DNA of 64,000 bases from Casuarina equisetifolia (GCA_028551475.1 CM052361.1:25681491-25745490); one strand, 5' to 3'. Positions 13,033 to 24,500 are shown, numbered from the stretch's first letter. Made by a program: numbers and translations. Notes: generated by a model from the letters alone, not told the origin.

Positions 13033-13167
13033 TTCAACTTGGTTAGACCCTTGAAGAAGCTCAGTTCAATACAGTGTTATTACAAATCTCAGGTCCAAAA
13101 CCATATGTTTTTTTCCTATCTCCATGAACATTACATGCAAATTGAGCATTTGGTTTCAAAACAAAAC

Positions 13168-13193
13168 AGAGAGAGAGAGAGAGAGAGAGAGAA
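13168..13193. repeat. GA/CT microsatellite
   Basis: About 13 GA units. On the minus strand this is a CT tract about 140 bases upstream of the inferred 5' splice donor, so it may lie in the promoter or first 5'UTR exon of the DUF4220 gene, where CT tracts are common in plants. Confidence 0.8.
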
Positions 13194-13949
13194 GATAATA
13201 TTAGCAATAACAACTTTCTCATCTCACGGAACCATATGAATTACAAAATGTAGGCCGACTATTTTCTTTAATGCGAATCAGAAATCTTTATGGTACTTGC
13301 AATTGGGGAATTAAAGACGGTGAAAACCACATTTCTTTTTTAATGCAAACTAGAAGTCCTCCCGAGATAACACTTCAAATGTAGCAAGTGGAACATAGGA
13401 ATCACTATATTCATTTGATGATGTAAAATGACCTATTGTTTGTTATAAATAGACATATATGACAAAATACAAGAATAGGATTTTACATTTTGCAAGACAT
13501 AAATCCTTACATCCATAAAAGACAAAATCTTTCATTGCTTGGGAATTTCAAAGAGTTTTCCCTCTTTAACAAATCTCTCTCTTTTTGAATATTATAGATG
13601 AGGTGAGATGACCATAATTTTAGTATATAACACATAAACATTTAGACAAAAGTTTAACCTATGCATGTTCTAAGTCTGGAGTTAGAAGCCCATAGTACTG
13701 TATATCTTTGCCCTTCTCTACAATCATGGACTTCAAAAGGAACACCGGGGCTTTAAAGACTGTATAAAGAGGCATTAAAAAAAATTCATGTTAGATTTAT
13801 GATTATCTAAAGTAAAGGCTTCGCTTAAAGATCCCAGTTCGTTTTCTCCTCCGGAAATTCCAATTAAGATAAGCTTTACCAATTCAAATTTTTTTCGATC
13901 AAATGCCAGTTGTAGTGGAAATGCAACCAGCTAAATAATAAGAGATAAG

Positions 13950-14700
13950 AAGGAAGGAAGCCAGATCACTGAGGCACTCAAAGAACTGGAGGAGTTTATT
14001 GCCTCTTTAAATGGGACAACAAGTAAAGATCTAATGAGGAGCTTATTTGAGGAGAAAGAAATTCCCCTGTGGAGCACTTGGTCAGATAATGCATCTAAGG
14101 TACATGGGTTTATTGATCTGGTGAGGAACTAATTATAGTCTAGGCCATACGCATCATCGGAGGCACCTATATTGGGAAAAAAAAAGTTATAAAGATGAGG
14201 TTATGAGCGCCTTACCCTTTCAAGGATCTGGGAGTGAAGATCGAGGGATAAAGCCCTATGCCTACGGTACAAGCTCTTCGCCTGTCACTAGAGGGAGGAA
14301 TAAGGACTTAACACCAAGAAGACGGCTGAGAAGAAAGACCTCTGGCGCGCCTTTCACTCCTTCCAAAACAGAAGTGAGAGTAAAAAACACGAAAGAAGCC
14401 ATACACAACCCAAAAGACATTATTTTGCAACAAAAAGCGAGGCACTAGTTTCTTGAAGTTGTAAACCTAACTGGCAATACTGCGAACAGAAATCCAATGC
14501 TGTAGAAAATGCAGAGCAGAGAACACTAACCTCAGCACCAGGGTTTAACCCTGCGAGACTTTATGGTGACAAGAATTTAACTTTTGGATCAGTAGCTCAA
14601 GGGTCTCTTTGAGTTATACCGGATATGTTGTTATCTAGAGGGTTTGGATTCAATGGTTGCGAAAATATCTTAAATAGAGACAGAAGCTGAACTGATGTGG
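13950..14700 (+). pseudogene. Unrecognised coding-like relic, duplicated at 24.5 kb
   Basis: I do not recognise the gene. The plus strand around 13960-14130 reads as coding-like peptide (ITEALKELEEF, then LWSTWSDNASKVHGFIDLV). An 81-codon open frame at 14203-14448 is rich in basic residues (RRRLRRKTSG). The segment from about 14160 to 14700 resembles 24510-25090 in order, sharing 'caaggatctg', 'aggacttaacaccaagaagatgg'-like text and 'ccggatatgttg'. Stops and indels separate the pieces. It could be exons of a decayed gene carried along with the duplicated DUF4220 block, or an unknown repeat. Confidence 0.3.
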
Positions 14701-16560
14701 AATTGGGTTTCTTTCTTCTTCTTTTTTCCTCCCTTTTGTCCTGAGCCCTTGACGATTAATTCTTTAGATGCACAGGATTAGAGCGTATTTGTTGGTTTGA
14801 AAATGATGCATGTGAGCTTCAAAGCAATAATGTTGTAAAAATGGTGTGGAATGATTTTTATATTATTTAAATTTTTTTGAAATTTTTTTAATAAAAAAGT
14901 AACACACTTTATAGTTTAGTTAACTTTTGAATACTATTACATTTTTTAAAATTATATTCTAACTTAGTTCAACTACAATACTTTTTGATTCATAGATGAA
15001 TATACTTATAGGAAGTATCTTCCCACTCTCGAAGTAGAGGAAGGTTTTGTATTACTTAAATTTTGATTTTATTTTTTTTAATAAACAAGAAACATTATAT
15101 ATTTTTTTTTTCTATTTTAAACATGGATAATAAAAATTTCTCGTAAACTGTAACTAGAGTGATTAAAGAAGAGAGGTCGTTTCAGTGGAAAATCTCTTAA
15201 ACGTCTTCTTTTGCACGGATACGTTCTCCATGCCAACCAAAAAAAAAAAAAAAAATTCTCTATTTGATACGAGACTTATATTTTGCATCAATGCGTGTTT
15301 ACTCTTAACATTCTTAACCAGCGGTATCATATGTAGGACAGACCATCTTTTCTTGAATTTTCCATTTGAAGTATGGTGTTGCTTTCTCTACCAGTTTAAC
15401 GCTGGTCGAAAAACTTAAAAAAGCTTAAATTTTTAGATTGTTGTATCCAAAGCAGAAGTCACGGTAGAGATTGAAGTTGGTATTCTGTCAGTGTCAGCGA
15501 ATACAAATCAATTCACATGTTATGTCAAATTATTGAAGTTGGTAAAGATTGAATGGTAACAACGATCGACCAACAAAAAATAAAATAAAATAAAATAAAA
15601 TTGATGCAGGTGGTTGTACGTTTAGAAGAGAAAAGAAAAGTCCAACCTATCTTTTCTTGTTGAAAAGGAAGAGTACAGAACTGATTTTAATTCTCGTATT
15701 TGGTCATCCAAGATTTTCCAATCCAAGAAATGTGACTCAATTTGGCCACATGCTACCAATGTGCTTTATCCTTATCCTATTTCAATAAGAAGACATGGCA
15801 AATGCTTACAAGAAAACATAGCATTTGTTTCAAAGAAACTGTTAGTTGACTTAGGAAGTAGCATTGATCTTACAAAGAGGTATCTTCCTAAGAATTGAAG
15901 ATAATCAAACCACCTGTCCTTACGCAAATTGGAAGTGTTTGTCCAAATGTAGCGTGTGACAAGTGTACCGAGGACCACTCATTGGAAATGTCTCCTCCGT
16001 CATTTTTTTTTTTTTTTCGGAACGCAAAGGACCACTTTGGTTTTAAGTTGAGTTGATTTTAACTGAGTCATCTTGACAAAGTCTCACCAGTCTTTACGAA
16101 CTTATAATAAGCATTTGCTCCTCCCTCAAGCACCATCATGAAAGCATAGTGTTTCGTTATTCTTTAATGATGAATTAAAAGAATAATTTACATTCAACTT
16201 AAAATTTTAATGCATTAAAGGGTTCAACTTTGTAATTTCAATGAACCTCAACCTTCAAAAGCTCCGGAAAGATTTGCTAAAATTTTCTTCATGGGTTTTA
16301 AATAAAGCAACTCTCGTATCGCCAATGAAGGGCTAGTAACGCGCTACCACCATTGCACATGAAAGTCATTGTGAATAGCTTAACTATTTAAATGAAAGAC
16401 AGAAAAGCTAGAAAAACCACCATAATATTTCATTCTCTACCATCGAACGAAAAAGAAAAGCAAAGAAAACCAAATGTGGTAGAAAAGAAGGAAATTTCAT
16501 TGAAATTACTTTTGAAAATGAGAGATACCAACCAGTGCACGTGAAAGTCATTGTGAAAGG
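14701..16560. other. Intergenic, no gene seen
   Basis: Contains a poly-A tract at about 15240-15256 and an AAATA-type run at about 15579-15601. The stretch 15160-15900 shares short diverged blocks with 52870-53330 ('gatatgttctc' and 'gtatggtgttgctttctc' against 'gtacggtgttactttctc'), suggesting an old duplication. No domain-bearing frame was found. Confidence 0.45.
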
Positions 16561-16588
16561 AAAGTAACCAAGCCACCCGTTCAAGCGG

Positions 16589-16629
16589 AAGAATAGTGTC
16601 ATAGATTTCGCATTTATGACACTATTCTT
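16589..16629. repeat. Perfect 15-bp inverted repeat (hairpin)
   Basis: AAGAATAGTGTCATA at 16589-16603 is followed after 11 bases by its exact reverse complement at 16615-16629. The related sequence at about 8365 has only one arm, so the second arm arose in this copy. Confidence 0.8.
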
Positions 16630-16639
16630 TCAAAGCTGT

Positions 16640-17320
16640 AATCCCTTGGGTGTAATTGACTTTTAATTTTTAACATGGAAGTACTGCAAAATAAGAATGG
16701 GCAAAATAGGTTGAGTACACGACAAATATGGGGTGCCAACAATAGCTACCCTCTTAGTGATAAGATCTTCACTCAACTCCTAATGATCATGACTCTGGAG
16801 GTTGCAATATAACTTCTCCCGGTTGTAATTGACTTTTACTTTTAAGGATAAAAGTTTTGCAAAATAAGAATGGAGACAATACATATAGGGTGACAACAAG
16901 GGCTATCCTCTTGATGATCAAACCTTGGCTCAACTCCTAATTATTGGACTCAAAATCAATTGGAGGTTGCGGTGTAACTTTCCGATGAAATTTTTCTCTG
17001 TTGTAATTGACTTTTACTTTTAGGAAAAAAGCTCTGCAAAATGAGAATGGGAACAATAGGTTGAGTACACGACTAACATAGGGTGACAAAAAAGGCTACC
17101 CTTTAAATGATCAAACTTCAGCCGAACTTAATAATCAGACTCTAACGTCCCTTGATTGAAATTTACTCTTACTTTAGGATAAATGTACCACATAATAAGT
17201 TTGGCACAATAGGTTGAGTAAACGACAAATACAAGGTGACAACAAGGGCTACCCTATGAATGATCAAACCTTGTCTCAACTTCTAATGATCAACCCTTAA
17301 TGAGTTGGAGGTTGCGATAT
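16640..17320. repeat. Four-copy tandem array derived from a DUF594 3' flank
   Basis: Four diverged units of about 150-180 bases start near 16647, 16821, 17000 and 17151. Each contains a 'ttgtaattgacttttac'-like start, 'gcaaaataagaatgg', 'ggttgagtacacgac', 'agggtgacaacaagggctac' and 'gatcaaaccttgg'-like text in order. The same motifs occur once downstream of the DUF594 copies at 4490-4560 and 10550-10640, so the array looks like local amplification of that flank. Confidence 0.75.
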
Positions 17321-17490
17321 ATTCCCACCAACAGCGCAAGCAATACTTGTACACGAAGATGGGCCATCAGAGAAAAGGTGATAGCTCTCCTCTGCTTACT
17401 TGAGAGCGACTTGCAACATGGCCTAACAATGACCAATAATATCCGGTAGCATTTCCATAGCATGAAGAACAATAGCACAAGACACCAATC
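17321..17490 (-). pseudogene. DUF594 C-terminal relic
   Basis: On the plus strand 'aagatgggccatc' and 'gtgatagctctcctctgctt' follow the tandem array. Reverse-complemented, they match the end of DUF594 (GGEL, then a LMAHLG-like stretch) in the intact gene at about 10720-10760. Only this short 3' piece is visible; the rest of the gene is absent. Confidence 0.5.
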
Positions 17491-17732
17491 TCCATTTGAT
17501 GTATAATGCTAGAGGACTACCATAAAGTCCACTATGTTTGTATTACGCTAGAGGGCTAAGAAGTTTTTATTAAACCTTAGTGATTTCACTGTAAGTCATC
17601 GTTGAAAAAAGTGTGACAAATCTTATGTTGTTTAAATTTTATTAAAAACCCTTTTTTTTTTTTTTTTGGTGAAAGGTCAAATTATATATCACTCATAAAA
17701 AATTTACAAGATTGTTCGATTACAAAATATCA

Positions 17733-20700
17733 TCATCTAAGCTCAAATATTGCACTTGGCAAATTCCAAAGCTCTTGTAAAAATTTATTACAATTTGTAA
17801 GCTTAACTCCTCTAGTAGATGAAATCTTGCCTCTCACGTCCTTCTTGATTTTGGCAATAATGGTTGAGTTTTCTAGACTTGTATTGCTGAATCTTCTTCT
17901 ATTCCTTTCGCTCCAAATGTGATACAATACGGCCTTGAAAGATATACTAAGCAAAGTAGCTGCAAAGCTCTTCTTCTTAACAGTGTTGATCATCCAATAT
18001 ATTTCAGCTCTCCAATGTTCAATTCTTCGAGTTAATCCATTCATGCCTAACAAAGCCTTCCAGATGTAGTTTGTGAACCTGCACTTAAAAAATAAATGTT
18101 CATGTGATTCTTCTTCTTGTTAGCAGAGGTTGCATCGTAGATCCACTGAACTATTCCATTTTGCCACCCGATCTGCTGTGGATAGTTTGTCTCTTAAAAT
18201 GATCCAACATATAAAATTATGCTTCGGTACTCCTTCTTTCCAAACAAGTGTTGCCCATTTGGAATCTTCTCTGTTCTCTCTTAGTGCTACATAACTCTTG
18301 GCAATATTGTATTCTGAGTCTGTCACTAGTTGTGTTAGTTCATTTCTTGTAAAATATTCCTAAAACTCCAAGCTAGTGATCCTTTCATCTCAACTTCTAA
18401 TACATTCCTTTCCTTCAAATTTTCTGTTATCATCCATTTAACCCATAAGGAGTTTGAATTGGGGTGCACAAGAGACCATAGGAGTTTTCCAATTGCTGCT
18501 TTATTCCAAGTGTGAATGTCTATCAAACCTAGTCCTCCAGAAACTTTAGGCCAGCAAACTTCTTTCCATGCCACTTTCGCTACACATCGTCCATTAGATT
18601 TACCTGTCCAAAGGAAAGTTCTAATCCTTTTTTCAATTTCATAAAGGGTCTGTTTTGGCAGTAGAAAAATTTGCATCCAATATGTTTGCAATGAGAATAG
18701 AACACTTTTGGCTAGCTGCAGTCTCCCCCCATAACTAATATGCTTAGACTCCCAACCTTCAATTCTTCTCAATATCTTTTCTGTCAGGATAGTACAATCT
18801 AGGTTGGAGAGTCTTTTAGTAATCAATGGTACTCCTAAGTATTTTATGGGAAGTTGGCCTTCTTGGATAGGAATATGATCAAGTATTAGAGCCTTTTCCT
18901 GTTCTGACAAGCCTGAAAAGAAAATTTGACACTTCTCTGGATGCATCTTCAAACTTGTTATATCTTCAAACTCTTGCATAGCATCTAGTAAACATAATAT
19001 GGATTCAATATCTCCATGAGCAAACAAAAAGAAATCATCAGCAAAGCATAAATGAGTGATCTTTTCTTTGGCGCATTTCCAGTGAAATTTAAACCTTCCA
19101 GAAGATACTTTATTTTGTATAATTCTGTTAAGAATCTCCATCACAATAACAAAGAGAAAAGGAGAGAGAGGGTCTCCTTGTCTAAGTCCCTTTGCCCCCT
19201 TAAAAAAACCTGTATGAGAGCCATTGATGTTCACAGAATATCCCACAGTAGTGATGCAGCTTTCAATCAGCAATCTAAATTTGTCTGGGAACTTCAAAAC
19301 TTTCAGTGTATTTAGGATTGCATTCCAGTCTATTGAATCATATGCTTTCATAATATCAACCTTAATTGCCACCCTTTTCCCATGAATATCTTTGTGATAA
19401 TTGTGCATCAACTCTTGACACAACAAAATATTTTCCTTAATGTTCCTTCCTAGCACAAAAGCTGTCTGACACGGATGTATGAAATGAGGCAAAGCTAAAC
19501 TTAGTCTTCCTGCCACAATTTTAGATATGATCTTGTACAACACATTACAACAAGATATTGGTCTAAAATCTTTCATATTGGTGGCATTAATTTTCTTAGG
19601 GACAAGAGAGATTACTGTTGAATTTATGCTTCGCAGTAGCTGTCTCCTTTGAAAGAAAGCTATTACTGCATCTTCTATGTCACTCCCTATAATACTCCAT
19701 GCTTTCTTGAAGAAGAAGCTATTATATCCATCACGACCTGGAGCTTTGTAATCACCAAAGGTATTAAGGACCTTTTGTATATCTTCTCTTTGAACGTCTG
19801 CTATAAGGCTTCTCTTTGTCTCTTCTGGAATTTCCATAGGAAATAACTCTCTTAATCTTGTTTCTGATGGTTGAGGTTGGTTTGCCCTCCCTAGCAAGTT
19901 TTGATAATAATTTAGAATTTTGTTCTTTATCATTTCAGGATCTTCAGTAAGTTGCCCATCATCTAATTCCAACTTAACAATGTGATTTTTTGCTCTCCTC
20001 TTCATCATGCTTCCAAAAAAGACTTTACTATTACAATCTCCCTCTTTCAGCCAATTATTCCTTGATTTTTGCTTCAGAAGTATTTCTTCATGCTTGCTAC
20101 ATATTAGTAACTTTTCTAACCACTCCTTTTCTTCATTGCGCAATTGGGTATTTGAAGGATCATCAAAGAGCTTTGCTTGTGCTATTTGTAGCTGCTTCCT
20201 TGCTACCTCTGTTTTCCTTGGTAGTTTTCCAAATTCCTCTCTATTTAGCTTTCTCAACTCTTTTTTCATTTCCTTCAACTTTATCATTATTCTGTACATT
20301 ATAGTGCCATCAACCCTTTGTTGCCAAATATTCTTCACTATTGTCATAAATTGGGGGTTGTCTGGCCAAAAGTTGAAAAATCTAAAAGTCCTTTTCTGAC
20401 TTGGTCTATTATTGCCCACCTTGATAATGCAAGGACTGTGATCTGACAATCCAGGAGTACTAAATTCAATGGAGAAATCCATATTACTTTGCAGCCATTT
20501 AGGGTTTACCAAACATCTATCCAATTTACTGCCTTTGAACCCTATTCCTTTACCTTTGTTCGTCCATGATAGGAGCGGTCCTACAAAGTTTGGTTCTATA
20601 AGTTCTGCATCACTTATGAACTTGTTGAAATCTTCTATTCCTTCTATCCATCTACTAGCTACACTAACCCTCTCATTTAGATTCCTCACTGTATTAAAAT

Positions 20701-21118
20701 CCTCTACTAGTAGCCATTGAGTGTTCTTTCCATAACTGTTATAACATTGTGTGAGGTTACTCCAAAGATCCTTTCGTTCATTCGCTACATTTGCTGCATA
20801 GATGGCAGATAAGTACCATACTTCATGTCCCTCTTCCACTTTACAATTCACTACCTGTTTAGAACTACTAAGCACTGTGATGTTGAACTGTGGCTTTTTC
20901 CATACAATCCAAATCCTACCATTTTCATTATCTCTATAATTATGGATAAAACCCCATTGGGGAAACAGAGAATCTATCACCCATTGTGCTTTATCTTCTT
21001 TTATTTTGTGTTCTAATAGAATGACAATGTCAGCTTTAGCATTCTTGATAACTTCTCGTACCTCCTTTTGTTTAGGGCTTTTATTCAAGCCCCTGACATT
21101 CCATGAGAATATGATCAT
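17733..21118 (-). pseudogene. LINE-1 ORF2: endonuclease and reverse transcriptase, C-terminus broken
   Basis: Bases 21118-18335 are open for 927 codons. An APE-type endonuclease begins at the N-terminus (SWNVRGLN, the glutamate in LLEHK, SDHSP). Its usual GDFN motif reads EDFN, with D and N kept. The RT follows, with GLRQGDPLSP and the catalytic FADD at about residue 692. The frame is lost near 18330. The zinc-finger RVT region continues in a shifted frame at 18326-18120, meets a TAA, and resumes at 18053-17733. LINE-2 has the same C-terminus in one frame, which shows that the breaks are mutations. Confidence 0.85.
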
Positions 21119-22548
21119 TTGTCTGGGGGTATAGTGTTTTCTCCTTCAACACCTTCAAGACCTACAATATCATTGCATCTTGCTTCATTTGGTTCTTGAT
21201 GATTACTTATAAGCACACTAAATCTATTACTGGTATTGTCCTGCTCACATGTATTCCTTTTGGGGCTCCTTTTGTTTCCCCTTCCATTCACACTTGCTTT
21301 ATTGCTTTGTTCTAATTTGGCTTTTGGACTTATGGTGGATTCAACTTCATGTGTTATTGAATTTACAATCTTATCTCTTATATCCTCATGTCCTTGCTCG
21401 TCATGAACTTGATCTTCATTACCTTTATCCAATTTTTCTTTATCCTCACATCCTTCATCATATTTCTCCATCTGACTTAATGGCTTTTGAACTGGAACCC
21501 ATATCTCCTTTTGCTTTATAACACACTCCTTATGTCCAAAGCAATTACATTTTTTGCATATTTCAGGTAACCAACAATACTCCACTCCTACCTCAAAAAT
21601 AGCACCATTACCCATGTCAATTTCAAATGAAGTTGGTAGAGAACACTTTGTATCTATTTCAACACATACTTTTGCATATGATATCCTTTGTCTATGTTTG
21701 GTAGCTTTATCCATGTATAGTGGCTTTCCAACAGCACTAGTTACATAGCTCATACCAATCTCATCCCATAAAGCATGTGGGACATTGTGCAACTTTATCC
21801 AAATTGGTATTGAAGTGATTTTTCCTTTCTGCAGTCTAATAGTGTTATGCCATTTTTGCAGAAACATTGGTTTTCCTACCACATCACAAACTCCAGCTTC
21901 TAATACTTCCTCCATCTTTTATTTATCAGAGAATCTAAAAAAGAAGAAGCCACTGTCTGTTGCAGAAATATCTATTAAGCTTTGTTTTCCCCATTGCTTT
22001 TCTACAATTCCTTTTACAACAGAAAATGGTAATTTTGAACCCAAAAAGAAACCCACAACACAATTTTCATAGAATTTACTTCCTTCTTCAATAACTTCCT
22101 TAGGAGGGGCAACTCTAATTTTCCCATCATTTAATACCGGTGGCTGGTATTTCATATGAGCATTTTGTGCTAATCCTCCTACTACAACCTTACTCCAAGA
22201 ATCATGTTTTCCTTTATGTTCAAAACTCTCCTTAAAGATAATGTTGTTTGTCTCTTCTAGCCTCTCATTTTTCTCCTTATTTCTTGTAGGCCCTTGGAAT
22301 AAACTTTCTTGGATTTCTTGTTCAATTCTCTCCTTGTCTTGTTGAGATAATACATTATCCTTGGTCACACTTCCTTTAGCCATGTTCCTATTTGCAAGGG
22401 TTAATCGTCCAGATTTCATTATTTTAACTTCTGTATCATTATTTTCTCCTAAAGATTTCCAACACTCTTTAAGTTTCCTTATTTTCCTTTTCTCTCTTCT
22501 CTCAAACTCAGCACTCTCTAGGTCTATCCTCTGAAAATCCTTGACCAT
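21115..22548 (-). pseudogene. LINE-1 ORF1: nucleic-acid-binding protein with one nonsense codon
   Basis: Codons from 22548 to 21919 and from 21915 to 21115 lie in one frame, split by a TAA at 21918-21916. The LINE-3 copy has CAA there, so this is a single C-to-T change. The product would be about 475 residues, with a DUF4283-like region around the stop (GFFFFRFSDK, then WIKLHNVPHALW) and a CCHC knuckle (CKKCNCFGHKEC). A charged C-terminal half follows. The stop codon overlaps the ORF2 start as ATGA at 21118-21115. In L1 elements ORF1 binds the element RNA. Confidence 0.85.
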
Positions 22549-23089
22549 CAGCAGTTACCAACTTAGTACTTAACTAATTTGATAGGCAGGATTTTGGTAA
22601 GATGTACCAAAAGTTCATAATCTACTCAGTATATAGACCTGATAGATTCTGCCTTCTTCTACCGACAATCTACTTAAATCCCTTTAACTTAACTTAATAT
22701 AGAAACATGGCTTTTAGTAGGTATATCCTTCTCTTATCACTCCAAAACAAATATCTTAACTAAGCAATCAATAAATCAAAACACACCACGAAACAACTAA
22801 ATTCACACCTAACTCTCACTACACCAACTTCTACTCCTAAATTGTAAATCCAATATATAAAAAAATAAAAATAAAATAAAATAACAAATAGAAAAATAAA
22901 ACACACAGAAACAACACTCACTTCAACAGAGTCTATCCTAATTATAATCTAATATACAGAAATGTTTTTTTTTTTTTTTTTAACTTACCTCCGAGCCTAG
23001 GAGATCCGGCGATCAGCCATCAGGTCTTGTCTCCCGCTGACCTGCTCTAAATCCTACTACCTTCCGCCGGTGACCACACGATGGGGATG
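22549..23089 (-). other. LINE-1 5' untranslated region with a strong splice-donor-like site
   Basis: Between the ORF1 start and the C-rich array lies AT-rich sequence with a poly-T run (about 22963-22981 on the plus strand). On the minus (sense) strand a consensus GAG|GTAAGT occurs at about 22991-22983, directly after a GC-rich stretch. No open frame of interest is present. Confidence 0.5.
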
Positions 23090-23678
23090 CGATGGGGGAG
23101 CGGGGGGGGGGGGGGGCGAGGGGAGCCTGGGATAAGTGGCCAGACTGTTTCCTGCGATGGGGGACGGGATCTGGGTTCTGTGGAGGGGGGGCAGGGGAGC
23201 TTCGGGAGGAGTGGGGATACGATGGGGGACGGGGGAAACGATAGGGGGGGCGGAGGGATCAGGGAGAGGGCTGGACAGGGGGGAGTGCACGGGATGGGGC
23301 TGGGGGGGTGAGGGGCGAAAATGGGGTGGGCTGGGAGATCTGCGGCGGGGGTCTGGGAGGGGCTGGGAGATTTGCGGCGGGGGCTGGGGGGGGCGATGGG
23401 GGAGCGGGGGGATCGGGGGGGAGCGGGGGGAGCCTGGGAGATCTGCGGCGGGGGTCTGGGAGGGGCGATGGGGGAGCGGGGGGGCTGGGAGATCTGCGGC
23501 GGGGGCTGGGGGGAGCGATGGGGGATCGGGGGGAGCGGGGGGGAGCGGGGGGAGCCTGGGAGATCTGCGGCGGGGGTCTGGGAGGGGCGATGGGGGAGCG
23601 GGGGGCTGGGAGATCTGCGGCGGGGGCTGGGGGGAGCGATGGGGGAGCGGGGGGGCTGGGAGATCTGCGGCCGCTGCT
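23090..23678. repeat. G-rich tandem array at the LINE-1 5' end
   Basis: Imperfect units of about 45-60 bases repeat 'gggagatctgcggcggggg' followed by 'gcgatgggggagcgggggg'-like text, at least six times between 23330 and 23670. The plus strand has many G-runs capable of forming quadruplexes; the LINE sense strand is the C-rich one. LINE-2 has a shorter relative of this G-rich block next to its inverted 5' end (about 29325-29410), so the array belongs to the LINE 5'UTR and not to the host. The long glycine-rich frames across it are artefacts of composition. Confidence 0.85.
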
Positions 23679-23729
23679 AACCCTTTAAGTTTCCCTTCTC
23701 TGGATTCGCATGAAGTAATAGAGATCTGC

Positions 23730-23787
23730 TTTTGTACAAATTAGCAGTAACATAATCAATTCAATGTTACTGCTAATTTGTACAAAA
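23730..23787. repeat. Perfect 24-bp inverted repeat with 10-bp loop
   Basis: The arm at 23730-23753 (ttttgtacaaattagcagta plus four bases) is the exact reverse complement of 23764-23787. The right arm continues into sequence matching the 3' flank of DUF4220 copy 1 ('ctgctaatttctacaaaatct' near 4190, abbreviated here), so the left arm is an inverted copy of that flank created beside the LINE-1 5' end. Confidence 0.85.
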
Positions 23788-24500
23788 TCTATAGAAACTA
23801 GTGCCGACCAACTAAAATGTGACTTGGTTGTATTTTTTTTCTTTTTTCTTTTTAACAGGGTGGGACTGTGAGACATTTGTACAAAATCTATAAAAACTAG
23901 TGCCGGCCAGCCATAATTTCACTTGGTTGTAATTGAGTTTTATTGTTGGAAAAACTACAATGATCATTGTTTCTACAGAGTATAAGATATGACACACTGG
24001 TTTTAGATTTTGAACATAAACAAAGAAGCTAGACAAGGAACTAAAAGAAATGAAATGAAAGACCTGTACTAGACATGTCTTTCTAAGCACTTACCACTCA
24101 TTTATATATGTTCGTTCACTCATTTTTACCATAGCTCACATTCCACACATGCTAAACAAATATCCAAAATACACACTTTCCAACAAATAGGTGCATTATG
24201 TGACAAATTAAAGTAACAACTATGGCTTCCATTTGACCGATCAGGCCTCAGCTCAACTATTAATCAATTGGAGATATTGAGTATGCTTCGCAAGAATCTC
24301 AACGATACCTTCATATGATTAGAAATTATCCCCTAGGCCAAAATGGGCCATGAATGTATTGAGTATGCTTCGCAAGAATCTCAACAATACCTTCATATGA
24401 TTGGAAATTATCCCCTAGGCCAAAATGGGCCATCAATACCCTAACAAAGACAATAAGTACTTATCCTTCGTTTAGGTGAGCAACATGCGTGTCGGCCCAT
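23788..24500 (-). pseudogene. DUF594 3'-end relic with an 82-bp tandem duplication
   Basis: The sequence follows the 3' flank of the DUF594 genes ('acttggttgtaattgagttt', then the 'caactatggcttcc' block). It ends in a reverse-strand remnant of DUF594 (plus-strand 'ggccaaaatgggccatcaat', then 'gtgagcaacatgcgtgtcgg'). A block of 82 bases is directly repeated (24275-24356 and 24357-about 24434) with few differences, duplicating the last DUF594 codons and their flank. No upstream DUF4220 coding part remains. Confidence 0.6.

Larger units (their letters stand above)
17652..23678 (-). mobile_element. LINE-1: L1-type non-LTR retrotransposon, near full length
   Basis: The element runs right to left: C-rich 5' array (23.68-23.09 kb), 5'UTR, ORF1, ORF2, and a poly-A tail seen as poly-T at 17652-17669. 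ORF1 and ORF2 overlap by ATGA. LINE-3 at 54.9-59.4 kb is a close, more decayed relative. The 5' boundary is uncertain: 'aaccc' occurs next to both ends (17647-17651 and 23679-23683) but is too short to call a target duplication with confidence. It carries a stop in ORF1 and breaks near the end of ORF2, so it is unlikely to be autonomous now. Confidence 0.88.

Noticed and set aside
16640-17320. CRISPR-like array
   Set aside because: Units are long, diverged and without unique spacers; this is plant nuclear DNA and the motif is a duplicated gene flank.
19052-20720. Plus-strand frames across LINE-1 ORF2
   Set aside because: Antisense shadows of the RT gene; no domains, and the LINE frame explains the region.
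23081-23744. Long glycine/arginine-rich open frames on the plus strand
   Set aside because: They come from stop-poor G-rich repeats in the LINE-1 5' array; several frames are open at once and no domain is visible.
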